From Chamaea fasciata (lineage: Eukaryota; Chordata; Aves; Passeriformes; Sylviidae): a stretch of DNA of 64,000 nucleotides. The stretch is taken from contig JARCOQ010000016.1 in NCBI GenBank assembly GCA_029207755.1, positions 2,795,001-2,859,000 on the forward strand, read 5' to 3'. Position numbers and translations under genes: made by a program. Positions within the stretch are counted from its first letter, which is position 1; every line of letters starts with the position of its first letter. The notes under the pieces were generated by a model that did not search any database, was not told the DNA's origin, and worked only from the letters and a program-made list of their open reading frames with translations. Of this stretch, positions 24,781 to 37,404 are shown piece after piece.

Positions 24781-25635
24781 CGTGAGAGCATCCCAGTGAA
24801 CGTGGGCTGTGAGATTGCTCCACCTAGGAAGGTGGGGTGAGTTTTGCAGTGGGAAGTTTAAAATATTCAGAGAGGGTGCCAGGATTACGTGGCTCGCTTA
24901 GATCGCTGTAGATTTTTTTTTTTTTCTAATCTGCCAGTGAAGTTTCCCAGTGCCTCTAGCTAAATTAAAAAATAGAAGCCAAAGAAACAAATGCCGTGCC
25001 CATCTGCGTGTCTCGTCACACCCTCACAGAAACACAGCAATTAGTATTTTCCTTTTCAAACATCCTCAAAGGTCAGACCCCTTCTCCACCCGTCACCACC
25101 AAGCCAGGCAGAGCCCTCTGCTCATTTCCCAATACTGAGACCAACGTTTGGCATCTGAGGTGCTTTCAAAAGGGCATCAAGACTTTCAGAACCTGCCACT
25201 TCCCTTAAGGCTATTTGAAGGGGATCCCAGATTGTTTAGAAATGGAAACTATGTCCTGAAGTGGCAATTCATGAAAGAATCACTGCAGGGAGCACCTTCA
25301 AAACTAGAGCAGTGAGCTCATCACTAGGCGTAGGTGAAGCTTCAAGTGCTCTAAAATGCCCTTTGAGTAATTTCCCCACAGGTCAGTAGGCTGCAGCCTG
25401 CAGAACTGCTGTGAAATGATAAGTAGCTCCCACCTGGCAAATGTGAGCGAGCAGACGGCACCTCGACAGGAGAGCAGCGAAGGCTGGTCGTGGCTCCTTC
25501 TTGTCTGGCAGGATTCCAGGTGTGAAATTCAGGCGTGCAGCTCTCCTCCCCGCCGTGTTTTAGTCAGCAGCGCCATTCTGTGCCCTCTCAGCACCAGTGA
25601 CCCTTGCCGTGTGTCTTTCCTGGGAGCCTAGGAAG
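24781..25635. other. Non-coding DNA, no gene recognised
   Basis: A 13-base T run lies at 24,913-24,925. Short frames of 60-71 codons are unrecognised. Nothing else is distinctive. Confidence 0.55.
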
Positions 25636-25925
25636 GAGTTCAGTATCTGTGAGCGAGGGATGCCGCTGGCAAGGGGCCGACACCTGCCCTTCGACATGCA
25701 CGCCCTGCTCCCGCTGCCAAGGTGGATCAATGTTTAATGCAGCAGCCTCGGCAGAGTGCTGTTAATAAAGATGCAGAGAGCAAACAACAAAAACAGCTGA
25801 AATGAGCAAGGCCACGTCACCGAGCTTGCTCTTCAGAGATGTGAGCCGCTCCGCGGTGAATTTATGGGAGGCATCTCGAAAGTGTATGAATAAAGGCCCC
25901 GTCCCGGATCTGTCCCTCAGGTAAT
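25636..25925. promoter_or_regulatory. CpG-retaining block, candidate regulatory element
   Basis: CpG is scarce in the surroundings but frequent here, for example CCGCTCCGCGG near 25,847 and CCCCGTCCCGG near 25,900. GAGCAAG (25804-25810) and its reverse complement CTTGCTC (25825-25831) bracket CCACGTCAC, which resembles a CRE/ATF or E-box-type site. AT-rich, CpG-free runs flank it. A minus-strand frame (25,762-26,136, 124 codons) crosses the block and ends in a hydrophobic stretch, but no family is recognised. Preserved CpGs suggest constraint or low methylation. This is inference. Confidence 0.25.
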
Positions 25926-26372
25926 GTTCTCCAGCTCCGACCACAGCTGAGGGCAGTGTGGAATGCAGGAGAGACGTGACCACCAGCTGGTCCTGCCCAC
26001 TGGTGCATGAGGAAAAGGGGACAGTGGCACAGGACCTGGTGTCCCTGCGCTCTGTTCCTGACGCTGACAGTGCTGGGCTGAAGTGGAGGGTTTGTCCTGA
26101 GCAGTGCGGGAGAGGTGAGAAAAACCTCACCCACACCCCTCCCTCTTTTGCACAGGTTACCTTCTCTGAATGAGGTGCCTTTCACAATTTGCTTTCCAAT
26201 TAGAGTATTTGTTTGTCCAGGCCATACAAGCCCTCAGGCCCATAAGCTTATCAACACAAACAACACAGCTAATTCTTTGCCTTTAAGGCACCATGAGCTT
26301 TGAGGTGTTTACTAATATTGATAAACAAGGTTTTATTCTCTGTATTAAGAACAAACAAACCTTCAAATATCC
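25926..26372. other. Non-coding DNA, no gene recognised
   Basis: Mixed composition with short unrecognised frames. AT-rich after 26,170. Confidence 0.55.
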
Positions 26373-26393
26373 TTTTTTTTTTTTTTTTTTTTT
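26373..26393. repeat. Poly-T tract (21 T)
   Basis: An uninterrupted T run follows AATATCC. It could be a minus-strand retroposon tail. No recognisable element body adjoins it. Confidence 0.9.
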
Positions 26394-28004
26394 AAGTTCA
26401 AGGATTTTTCCAGACATCTGGATGCTTTTTTGCAATTTCTCCAGATTTTCTCGGCCAGTACATTTTGCTGGAAATCATGAGATTTCCAATGGATTTTTGG
26501 TTTTCATCCAATTGGAAATAGAGCAAGAGGAGTTTTTTCCCTCCCAGCCTTCCAGGATTTCTAGTTCATGTGCTGGCTGGAATCAGCATATATAGAGGGG
26601 CATAAAAAGAAAGCCTTGATTAAGAAAAGCTGAGGAAATATTTGTACTTCAAAGGTATCTTTCCAGCTTGGGGTGATGGTTCTAATTAGTTTCTAATGAA
26701 GTGAAGCTGATGAATCCTCGCTTTGTGGGGATGTTTAGGTGACCGCTCACTGCGGAGTAGGACACTGAGGGGGGAAGATCTAGGCCTGTGCCAGGCTCAT
26801 GCTTATGATCAGATAGTGTGTCTGATGGGTATCTGAATTACCCAGTTTTTAATTAGAGATGGTTATTAGCTCAGTGTCTGAGCCTCTCTGTCTCCAGCCT
26901 CCAGGTCTCTCTCAAGGACACCTGCTGGGGTGGCTTTTGGCACCTATTTTGCAGCACCCATGGATTGCAAGGAGGTGACTGCTCTGAGCTCAGTGGTGTT
27001 TTCTCTCATGCCACCCTCCCACAAAAGGACGGAGGAAAGTGGAACAATGGAAAGGGAGTATACTGTGGTGATGGAGGGGCAAGGCAGAGATCAGAAACAC
27101 TCATGTGGCAAAAGAAAGGAGATAGCAAAAGGAGAAGGAGGTTGAGGAGATGTGGTCTGAGACAATGGAATAGTCTCCAAACATCCTTCTCCAAAATCAG
27201 CCTGCATCTGGAAAGATACAGTAAAAGATGAAGGACCAAATCCAAACAGGACAGAGTAGGGAAAATAATCAAGGTCAGACTGTAGGAGCAAGTGAACCAC
27301 GTGCCAAAGTGGGGAAAAGCATGGGCCGTTTGGTGAGAAGTTGTCTCCTCCTACAGAGCCACCAGTGTTGGTTTGGTAGCACCCTGATGTCCCCTGTCCC
27401 CAGCAGCCGTCAGCAGGTCAGCTCCAGCACAGCCACAGCCATTCCACGGCACAACCCTGCTGGAAACTCCTTCTCTGTGCACCAGTTCCACTTCCAGGAA
27501 ATCTGCTTTTAGTGCACTTAGAGTGAAGAGAGGATTCCAGGAAAACAGATGTCACGCTCTTGGAAGAATTCTGCATTATATCTAATTTCACGGACGTGTG
27601 GTGAACCAACAGTGAGTTTCAAGCAGTGCAGGCTCCGAAAGCAGCCAAGGCACTCCTGGGCAGCTTTAGGACGCAAGGCCATGCTCAGGGACACCAGGGG
27701 TGACATTGCAGACAAAGGCAGGGCAGACCCTGCGTGGCCTCACAGGGCTCCAGTGGTCGCTCACCAAGGGCAGAACAGCTTTTGTTGGTGAGTTTTGAAG
27801 GCACTGTAATTTATTTGAAAGCATTGCCTGTCAATGTCATCTAGGAAAACCAGGGTACTCATCCACGAAGGGAGGGATTTTCCTCACAGGGCACAGGGAG
27901 CGGAAGGTGGGCAGAATTTGTGCTCTGTACCGAAAGGTGATGGAGAGTTTGCAAAAGCTATTTCCTGTGGAACATAAAACCCCTCTGAAATTGTAACTGA
28001 GAAT
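26394..28004. other. Non-coding DNA, no gene recognised
   Basis: Purine-rich sequence occurs at about 27,040-27,260, and several frames of 60-100 codons overlap on both strands. No domain or repeat was recognised. Confidence 0.55.
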
Positions 28005-28260
28005 CATTCACAACATGTTTAAGGCTTCCAAAGCCATCAAAGCTAACCAGAATTCATTAAGAGAGAAAATAAGATTGTAATTAATTAACTTATTGAAATT
28101 ATGAATCAAGGACTATGCAGAAAAGGCTGTGCATCACTTTGCAAGTTATTCATTTAATCAAATAACTGGGCTGAAATATTTGCATTAATAATTGCACCAG
28201 AAAGTGCTGATCACAATGTTTAATAAATCCAAATTGTTAATTCTACAAACTCTATTTCAA
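28005..28260. promoter_or_regulatory. Candidate conserved non-coding element (AT-rich)
   Basis: A compact ORF-free block with clustered words GTAATTAATTAAC, GAAATTATGAATC, TTATTCATTTAATC, GCATTAATAATTGC and CAATGTTTAATAAATCC. These resemble homeodomain, POU and forkhead sites. No simple repeat explains the composition. It looks like a developmental enhancer, but no alignment was available. Confidence 0.33.
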
Positions 28261-29339
28261 GTCTGAGACATTCGTACAGGAAGTTCCACTGGTATAAAGG
28301 AAGTTTTGGGGCTGTGTCCTTAGGAATTCAAGGAAAAGATTCTTCCAGAGCACTCTGACACGCGGTCAGAGGAACAGCTGGAACCTCACGCCTATCACGC
28401 CTCTCTTTTCTTCTGCAGAAGGTTCAGGACAGGGGGATTGTTGTGACAACTCCTAAGCACAGCTTACAACCCAACGAGAGGACCCTGGCACCGCAGTAAC
28501 CACCAGCAATTAACCTTTACAGCTCCTGGTTAAAATTAATCCTGTTAGCACCTCCCCACTGAGAGCAGTTTCCACAGGCACCATCCAAACCCTCAGCTGT
28601 GCCCCAGCTCGGGCACTCTGCCTGTCCCCCCACGAGCTGGGCTTTGGGAACACTTGTCCTGGCAGCCCTGGGGTGTCCTGGCTGCTGGCCCCAGCCCTCT
28701 CCTGCCCTGTGTGTCCACTGTCATTTCCCTGCTGCCCTCCTGCCAGCCCCAGCCAGCCCTGACACTGCTGGCAGGAGCCCCCCGGCCGTGGGGCAGCCTC
28801 TGGCAGCCCCTCCCAGCCCACCCTGCAGCACAGATTGCCTTTCATTGCCTTGGATCCCAAAGCCAGCGACAGCTCTCATGATTTTTATGTCTTCAGGATC
28901 TGAATGTTTTATCAAGCTGTTACGCATCTCACTCCAGGCACACGGAAACACACCATCCAAACTCATTTTCACTTTCTGGCAACTGAAGGTTCCTCTAACT
29001 TTGCCTAAAACACCTAAATTTTATTTTGACTCTGCTCTTTTCTAGTTTTAGATCTCTGTTATTTCTGCTTGTCACTGATTTGGGACTTTTTGACTTTGTG
29101 GATAAAGCAGCTGAACAACATTAACACGGAGTCATGAGGTCTCTCAAACTGCCTCAAATCAGAATAATTTAATTCAGCCATTTGATACGAATGCCAGGTT
29201 ATTAATACGCCAAGTACAGAGCTTCATTGCATCAACTTTTCCCCGAGTTGCAGACATACTTTACAAGCAATAGACCTGTAAGGTTTTGTTTGGCCACACT
29301 GAGTTGTAGTTTTTGCCCTTTTGTCTTTCCTGCTCTTTT
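28261..29339. other. Non-coding DNA with a GC-rich patch
   Basis: 28,540-28,830 is GC-rich, with overlapping frames on both strands (up to 148 codons at 28,599-29,045). It is C-rich on the plus strand and carries CCAGCCC-type words, which is typical of chance frames. The remainder is AT-moderate. No gene was recognised. Confidence 0.5.
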
Positions 29340-29830
29340 GTCCCCATAGATCTATTTGCTAAAATAAATTGAAAATGGGTAAAAGAATATAAGGCACAAT
29401 TTATACTAGATATATCTGCAATTACTAACTCTGAATTAAACATATTCCTTCATGAATAATGAAGCAGAAATAGGCCAGAGGAAAAATGAGATAAGATCTT
29501 CAATCCATGTATTTTTAATTGCTTCATTATCTAAAATTTGGTATGAATAGCAGTGGATACAGTTTGCTGTTAATGCACAAAAAGAAATGAGAATTTTCAA
29601 CCAAATCACAAAAGGCTATCAAAAATTAATTTTGTGTGCTGTGATCATTGAAAATGTAAGTGATTTTGTGGCAGAGTGACATAAAAAATACCATTTATAT
29701 GCTAATAATGAACAAGTCATATTTTTTTCATTTTGATGCAAAATAAATTTTATTTTCATTTTAATGAACTGTAATGAATTATAAGCTGTTTCTTTTTTAT
29801 CTTCAAGTAAAAGCTGGGGAAAAGATAATG
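29340..29830. promoter_or_regulatory. Candidate conserved non-coding region, AT-rich
   Basis: A long AT-rich, repeat-poor stretch containing copy 1 of the duplicated element. Words such as GCAATTACTAAC, TTAATTGCTTCATTATC, GCTGTTAATGC, AAAATTAATTTTG and GATGCAAAATAAATTTTA are dense. The whole resembles an enhancer cluster from a gene-poor developmental locus. This is inference. Confidence 0.3.
29405..29505 (+). repeat. Duplicated element, copy 1
   Basis: The core 29,425-29,481 aligns without gaps to 30,141-30,197. By hand I count 8 differences in 57 bp (about 86% identity), including the exact words CTAACTCTGAATTAAACAT and TCCTTCATGAATAATG. Weaker similarity extends upstream to about 29,405 at the same 716-bp offset, and possibly downstream to about 29,505. 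This is a true direct duplication or two copies of one dispersed family. It is not simple sequence. Its identity is unknown; an ancient exapted SINE or UCON/Eulor-type element is possible. Confidence 0.85.
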
Positions 29831-30120
29831 GAAGGTTGACAAGAAGATTGCCCCTGAATGAGAATAGGATGGAGCAGAGCATGACCCTTGCATTGACCTG
29901 TTAAACTCCTCTGCTGACTTGGCAAAGCTGCCATTCGGGCCCAAGGTGAGCGCTGCCCAAAAGAGAGAAAAATCATCCACACTGGGTGGAAAAACTCCAC
30001 TTTATTTCACACCAGCACAAGCATCCTCAGAAGGGGGTCTGCCATGCTCTCATCCGCGCAGATGCAGCAGGTCCAAGCTGAGGGAAAACTTCTGCATCCA
30101 CAGATAAAAGCACGAGGTAG
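29831..30120. other. Spacer between the duplicated elements
   Basis: Mixed sequence with short unrecognised frames. No simple repeat. Confidence 0.55.
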
Positions 30121-30203
30121 ACTCGTTATATTGGCAGTCCCTAACTCTGAATTAAACATGCTCCTTCATGAATAATGGAACCCAAAAAGGCCAGGGGTAC
30201 TAA
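30121..30203 (+). repeat. Duplicated element, copy 2
   Basis: The partner of the copy at 29,405-29,505, in the same orientation and 716 bp downstream. The TTCATGAATAAT core and the AGGCCAG word near the end of the aligned core are preserved, whereas the sequence just after the core differs more. Both copies sit in AT-rich, enhancer-like surroundings. Confidence 0.85.
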
Positions 30204-33200
30204 GGAATCTGATCCAGAGCCTATTAAGGCCAATGAAACGTCTTGCATTGATGCATACCATATGAATAAATAATTATGGGGGGTTTTTTGCAGTAATTCC
30301 TAGAAGCGCCAGGCACAGCCAGGATCTTTATCACTTCAGTTGCTGCACACAACACAGGAGATAGTCCTGTCCTAAGGGCATTACAATGCAAGGATCAGGC
30401 AAGAGATAGCGAGCTGGATAAGAGCAGGGAACCCAAACAAGCTGTGAGGTTGTTGTGCTCAGCAATTACGTGCAGCAGGCTCGGCGCAGCAGCTGCTCCA
30501 ACCCGTCTGGAACAGTCCAGTGTGTACCAACACCAGCTGAAATCAATAGATACTGCAAATATTAAACACCCAGGAAAACCCAGCTCGGCTTTTAAAAACG
30601 AGCCAACCATAATGAAAAGCCAGTTTGAAACTGTTTGTCTTGTTTTTACTGCTCCTGGTTCACACCGAGGACTTTCCTCAGGGTACCCGGGAACAGCCTG
30701 CCTCGATCTGCAGTCAGCTTCTTTGCCCCTCTCTCTTGTGGAAATGCCCACGCATAATCAAATTCCAGACCTAACTTCCTTCTTGGGGCCTTCTGCATAT
30801 TGTTTAAAACAACCTGTTGTGCGCAGTGTTGCTGTGTTCACTGTTTGACCTACAAATGTACCACGCCGCCACTTCAGCAGTGAGGATTTCAAAACACCTG
30901 CCTGAGAGGTTACAGCGCTTGTAGGTTCCAATCTGCATTTTTATGCATGATAATACCTTTAAGAAGCTCGTTTTAAATAAGTCCATCTCAAGAAGAGCCC
31001 TTCTGGTTATTATTTGGACTGGAGTAGCAGCGGTAACACACTGATGATTGTTTATTAAACTTTGCCTCTGAAAGAGCTAAATCTTGGCAGAAGGACTCAC
31101 AGCAGAGGACGTAAGTTACAGTACAGAAAATGATGGTCCTATATATGTATCTCATGGATTCCATGGGTCTATATTAGGAAAAGTATTTCACCCTGAAGGT
31201 GCTCATCCACAGCTCCCTGCTGGGCTCGTCCTCACCCCGTCCATGGGATCTGAGCTCTCCTCCAAATGTGACACTCGTCTGCTCTGCGCTCATTTGTGCA
31301 AATATTTCCTCACAGGGTTTTGTTTGTTGGGCTTTTTGTTGTTGTTTATTTTTTTTTTCCTACAAGTTTTCCCTTTGTTACTCCTCTATGAATCACGCAC
31401 TTAACAGGGGAAAAATGCAGTTAGTAGCATTTTATCTTGGCCAACTGCTGGGTGAAGCAGGCAGTGATCAAAACCATTGCAACTCTGCCCCTAGGTCTCA
31501 CCAAAATAAAAATAATCTGGGTAAAATTATGAAAGATGTGAAGTGCTGCTTAAAAAATAAACTACTGAACCAGTCTCCACACTAAAAAATAAAAGAAGTC
31601 GGTGTTATTTAACAGCCCAAGTCAGGATACTTCTGCAGGTGATTCTCCAGGTTGAGTTTGGCCTTAATTTTGCGAGGGATTTCACTTCAACGGAGAATAT
31701 TGGATTGGAGAAGGACACAGCAATATATTTTTCCAGCACTACCGCTCATGCAGCTGCATCATATTTTTACCCTGACAATTTCATTGATTTAAAATTTTTA
31801 AAAAATGTAGTAAGTGTTTTCCGACTCCTGATGGTAAAAACAAGAAAGAGGAGGCTGATGCAAAATGGAGTAAAAGCATTTAAATTTTCCTACAAAATCA
31901 AAATGGCACAAAATACTTCTGGACATCTTGGTCTAACTTAAATATTTAGCCTGTGACATTTTGGATCAAAGGGCGTGTAAACTGCAGCTAACAATTTCTG
32001 GTATTAAAATTAGTATAGAGAATTGTGGAAGGTAACATAGCACAGAAAAATATGAAAGATGACAAAACCAAACTTCTAAAGGAAACCAGATAATTGATAA
32101 TTATTACCGGAGAAAAGGGACAGCAGCTGTGATAACAAGGCACCAAGTCATTAGACAGACATGTAAAGCAGAAGATAATAAAATGAAGAAAGAGGTATAT
32201 GCTATTTACATGTAATAGCAACTTCAATCAGAAAGCAACCTGAGATTTGAGGGGAATTTATTACAAGGTGCCATCATGAACCTGCCCATCAAAAATAGAG
32301 AAATAACACAGTAACACTCACGTCCCAGAGAAAAACTCAGGAGCTGGCCTGGAAGAAGCTCCCTCTAGTATGACAAAATAAATGTGAGAAGTTGATTTTA
32401 TTAACAGATTGATTACACATCAAATTGTCCAAAAAGTTTTTTAGAGAGCCTGATACTGGTCCAGTGCTAACTGCAAAGAAACCCAAGCGACAGCTCTCCC
32501 TTCTGTGACCTGTGTGTGTCTTGGGGTCCTGTCCTTTCCTTGTGGCAGTTTGAGGCCACTACATTGCGTGTCAGAGAAGGATGTTCTCAAGTGGAACTAC
32601 AAGGTGTTAAGGAAGAAAGAGAAACTCTTGGCCAACAGTATGAAGTCACCTGAAACAAAGGAACTCGTGATCTTCAAACAGGCTGGCAGCAGAGCAGGGC
32701 TGATAAACTTCTGAGTTTGCAAACCCAGGCTGATTCCAAGATAAATACAGCAAAATCAGGTGCAGACATCCATGGGGAAGTAAACAGGATTAAGGCTTTT
32801 TACAGATGGAGACTACTCAACAGCCTGAGGCTTTCATAGCACACCCTTGTGAGCTCATCCCAAACCAGAAGAGACTGACAAGGACAGTGCCTGAGCCTGG
32901 CTTAACCAGCTAAAAAATACCCTCCTTGCATTTCCACTGGCTGTCTATTGCCCAGCACTGTTTATGCCTTCAAAGGCTATTAGCAAACCTAGAGATTATT
33001 TATGCTTTCCTTCCCTTTAGAGTCTGCTTTAATTCTTTTTCCTTGAGCTAAATGTTAAAAATTCCCGTTGCTGAAGAAGGGAATAGCTTAAGATTCATTT
33101 GCAGACTTGGTTTTGTTTTTCTCCTTCTCATCTCTGGGATGTACAGAATACTCACACCACACCTGACAAGATGACTAGATTTTTTTGAAAATCCTGCTGG

Positions 33201-33489
33201 CTTATCCTAACTATTTCCCAATTGTTGTTGTGGATTTATTTGAAAAGTAATAAAGAGAAAGGAAATTACAAGAAAAAATCAGCTGCGCAGAAGACCTCCT
33301 AAATGAAGATGAAGAGGAATGAACTATGTTTTCACTCTTGGAAATGTGCATAAAGAGACTACGTAAGCAGTAACAGAAAAATAACAGATGTTTACAAGAA
33401 AAAACCAAAACTGAGGAAAACACAGAGATATGAATAAACACAGTTTGACTCAACCAATTAGAAAGATTTGTTTGATCCAACAATGAAGG
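30204..33489. other. Non-coding DNA, no gene recognised
   Basis: Frames of 60-134 codons (for example 30,444-30,848 and 31,199-31,585 plus, 30,395-30,751 minus) are unrecognised and overlap others. The interval 31,560-32,480 is AT-rich without a recognisable repeat. A short G run followed by a T run lies near 30,279-30,290. Confidence 0.5.
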
Positions 33490-33505
33490 TTTGACAAGTG
33501 TCAAA
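33490..33505. repeat. Short palindrome
   Basis: TTTGACA and TGTCAAA are separated by AG. The combined word contains CAAGTG and TGACA cores resembling NK-type and TALE homeodomain sites. The size is within chance expectation. Confidence 0.6.
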
Positions 33506-36500
33506 GTTTCTGTTTTAGTTACTGTCTTGACATTGTTACTGAAAATTGCCCGGATTTTTAAGGATTTGTCCTAATCACACAAAATTGTACCATCATTTTC
33601 TTTGGCTGCTACTCTGCTCAATAGGAAATCTTGCCAACAAGAGACATGCAAGTCTTAATCATGCTTGAACAAGGAAGACTCACAATTCAGTTCTCAATAA
33701 GACATAATGAGTCAGATAGAAGGTGATTTGCCTGTTCACATTGTTCAGGCAAATTATAGATTTTCTACAGAATCTCCATAACTTTTTTTTTTCCAAATAT
33801 AATTCTGTTATTGTATGCTCTGTCTGTAAATTTTCCCACTTTTTTATCATTCTATTCAGGTCTGTATACACTGAGAAACAGAGCCTGGGAAGGAGGCAGG
33901 TATCTACCTGCTTGACACACTTCTGTCTATTGGCGTTTTCAAGGAGTGGCAGTGGCCAGATCTTCTGGGCTACACCCAGAGCCAACGGAGGAGTTGAAGG
34001 AAATTTCTCTAAACAACCCCTGGTTTTAGACCCAGGAGGGGCTGCTTGCACCTCAGCTCTCTGTGGAACAGGCAGGAGCTGACCTTGGAAGCTGCTCAGG
34101 AGCTTCAGGAGCAAGCAGGACTTCCAGAATCAGAGGCTGCAGCTGCTCTTGTACTCCTGCTAACACTGTGCAGCTTGAGGAAGGGATGGAAATGTTCCAG
34201 GTTGGCCGTATCTTGGCATCAGAGGCCCTTGTGGAGAATGAATTCAGCCAAGCCCACCCCAGGGGACATGGAATTAAAAACAGTTTGCATAAAGCCTTTC
34301 TTGCTCGCCATTCAGTATATCCTCCTCCCTAAGAACCTCCTGCTTGTCTGTCAAAGGCTTGCAATGGTTGTTTATCACATCCTGGGCTGCCAAGGATCAA
34401 AGCCTAGGAATGAATCTGGAGGAAGAACGGTGGGAGGGAAGAACACCCTTTCCACCCTGCTGCTCTTTCATGCACGGCGTGCCAAAATCAAACAATACCT
34501 CAAAAAAGCCTTCATCTCCAGTGGTGGGGCACTGATTGCTGGCCCAATAACCACTCAGGTTCCACAAGTCCAGGCATAAAGAGAACCAAAGAGATGTATG
34601 ACTGAACATAATCTTTTCCCCTTTGAGACGAGTCTCACTCTGTGATAGAGTGCAGAAAAGCCGGGTGGTAGATCAGAGAGAAAGATGACAAAATGACAGG
34701 ATGGGCACTGCTGTGCTGGCCCCACATCAGGCTCTGCCAGTAACCTCCACGATTAGGTGGCCCAGGCACGGATGGGTTGTAACAGTCACGCAGTCAGCAG
34801 TGCTGGCGGGGATGGTGCAGGCATCCTAATTCACCAGCAGCTCGGCTGAGATCTTGATTTGCTCTCTCTGTTTGCTCAGCACACGGTAAATAGTGTATGA
34901 TGGATTTGGCTTTGTGCCCACGAGGAAGGTCCAGAGCTGTCTCACCTCCAGACATGCTTTGTATTCTCTGGGTATTACCTCCTGGTTTTCCCCGAGTTCC
35001 AGGTGGCCTCTGGACCACCACAGAAGAACACTTTCCCCTTACATGAAAAGTTGGGTGTGTCATGAGCGATGCAAAGCCCAGCAACAAAAATTCCAAAATA
35101 GACTACTGCTTCCTTGAGTCCGTAAAGTAAGTTAAGGAAGAACGTAAATGTTGAGAGGTGTTGGTGCAAAAGGCCAGAGCTCGTTTTACATCATTTCTGT
35201 CTGCTGGCTTCCAGAGAGCATTGTCTGCAGATTTATGATTCACCAGGTAGCCCTAAGATGTCTGCGCACTTTGGAAACAGCCCTTAGACTGCTATAAAAG
35301 AGAACGGAAACTGAAGCTGAAGAGGATGCTGTGAAATAATTGGGCTATTAACTGCTTCCATGCGGAATGACATGCAGGTGTACCCAGAAAATGTTCTTTA
35401 TTATTTTTGGAACACGCTGCATCAGTGTGCAGAGCTTTTGCCTCCCTAAAACTCTGGTTTTCTTTCAGATTTTACCATACACTTCAATTTGGCATGTGGT
35501 CACAACGAGGCCATTACTGGGTATGACCACTTAGGAGCTGCTGCTTTTCAAGTGGCTGCAGTAGGAAAACCAAACCTCTGCATGCACCTCAGGGCTGCTG
35601 TGTCCACGTGCACTTGCAGGTTCAGCTTTCAGTGCTGTGTCTTTGATACAAGCGGAGTTTACAGGACTAAGGAATGTATAGCCGAAAATTGAATCAAACC
35701 TGTGTCAAATATCTCTGCTTCTTCACTTCTCACTTCTTTTCCCTGCTTTTAAGACATAAGCACGTGTCTCGAAGAAGAACAGAGCAGCAGCGCCTGTAAC
35801 CACACTAATCAAGCCTGGAGAAGGCTCATTACCAAGAGCCTGGACAGCAGTTAGAGCCGTCTGTGAGGCAGCCACATCACTTGACAAACACGAGTGCTCC
35901 TGGACAACTTACTGTTTAAAAGCAGCAAAGTGCTGTGAAATGATAAATTAGAATGGTTGTAGGGATGCCTCAGTGAAAAGTAAAGCTGCAGAAAAATACA
36001 GCCACGTTTTCGTGGAGAGGAGGGGAAAAACAAGCCCAGCTGTTGGAAGCAGATGAATTGAACTGTGTCTACAGAAATAACAGAAGACATATTGGTGCCT
36101 ACAGCAACCATCCCCACTTGGCTCCACCTGGAGATCGGGGAGCTGAGAGGGAAGAGAAGAGGCACAAATGCTGAAGTGTCTCAGGGAGGATATTACATCC
36201 AGGGGACGTCTTAGCAAGCAGATTCCAAACACAAAATTGATAGCAATCATTTACTGCTTTTAAAAAAAAGGATGCTATCCTAGAGGAAATAGAACATCAA
36301 AGGAAGCGAGCATGTCGTGAAATTCAGATGCATCATTCTACAAATAGCACAAATACATTTTTCTTATTATTTTTAGGGGAAATAAGCCCTAGGTAGTCTC
36401 ATAATGTCTTGGTAGAGTGTCAAAAGGAACCTGAACATTTCAGTCAGATCTTGTTTGGAGGGTACTGTAATGCATGTTATTTGGCAGAGAGATTTTCAAA

Positions 36501-37404
36501 GTGTTGCCAAGCCCCAGACAGTTTATGGATTTAAGACCTCAGTCATTTAAGGCCCTGTTTACGAAGCAATGCATCATGTCACAGCATGGCTCTGAAGTTG
36601 TAAATGGCTCCCAAATTTTGAAAAAACTTTACGCTGCAGTGGAATACAGATCACTGTGAGACACAGCCACAGGCTTTGGGAGGAATGCAAGCACTCTCCT
36701 ACACAAACAGTGTGCCAGCTCCTGAGCTGGTATAAATCAAAGCAACCTTTTTCCAGATTAAGAGAACAGTGGTGATTTATATCCACCGAATCATATTGAA
36801 TATCTCTTGAGCAACACTGACCTAAGAGCCCCAGGACCAGATCCTCAGGCAGAGCTGGATGCTTAGTTCCTGCTGGTGGCACAGAATTAAGTATCCAAAC
36901 CCCTCCATGGAATTCAGTCTAAGTGAAACAGCAACCCACAGGCACAATAAATGCAGGGCACTTCATCCCCATCCAGACTAGATCCAGCTTTGGCACCAGG
37001 AGAGCGGTGACAAGCAAGGCTCAGGTTAATTAGCCCTGCTAGAGGGGCTGCGCTGGGCCAACACAGCTCCCCTGCTCCCAGGGCCTGAGCCAGTGCCTCT
37101 GCTGGGCTCTGCCTCATGGGCCTACTCGTGTGCCTGCTGCGGGTTCTCGGCTTGCTAACAGCAGGCTAAGTCACACATCGTGCTTGCACAAATGACAGAA
37201 ACCCATTCATTCACAACACAGTGGTGGAAGAGCTCCGCTGTACCGCAGGTTACAGCCGCTACGGCCACACAGGGGTAACTCTTTCACACAGCTCTGGTCA
37301 AAGGGCCTGTGCTTAAAACAAAAAGCAAAACCACTTTACTGATAAGAACATTTTCATTTACCTGTATCTCTCTGGCGAAACAGAGTAACGTGTAGGTTTA
37401 GCAG
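33506..37404. other. Non-coding DNA, no gene recognised
   Basis: The plus strand is open for 177 codons at 34,046-34,579 and the minus strand for 144 codons at 33,680-34,114. Neither shows a recognised domain. A 9-T run lies near 33,784. 35,948-36,250 carries overlapping minus-strand frames. I see no mobile element until the CR1 copy begins. Confidence 0.5.

Noticed and set aside
34046..34579. 177-codon plus-strand open frame
   Set aside because: No recognisable domain, a competing minus-strand frame overlaps its start, and the length is within chance for 64 kb. No exon evidence.
35812..35850. Possible CR1 fragment around AAGCCTGGAGAAGGCTC
   Set aside because: A single short word resembling CR1, without flanking support.
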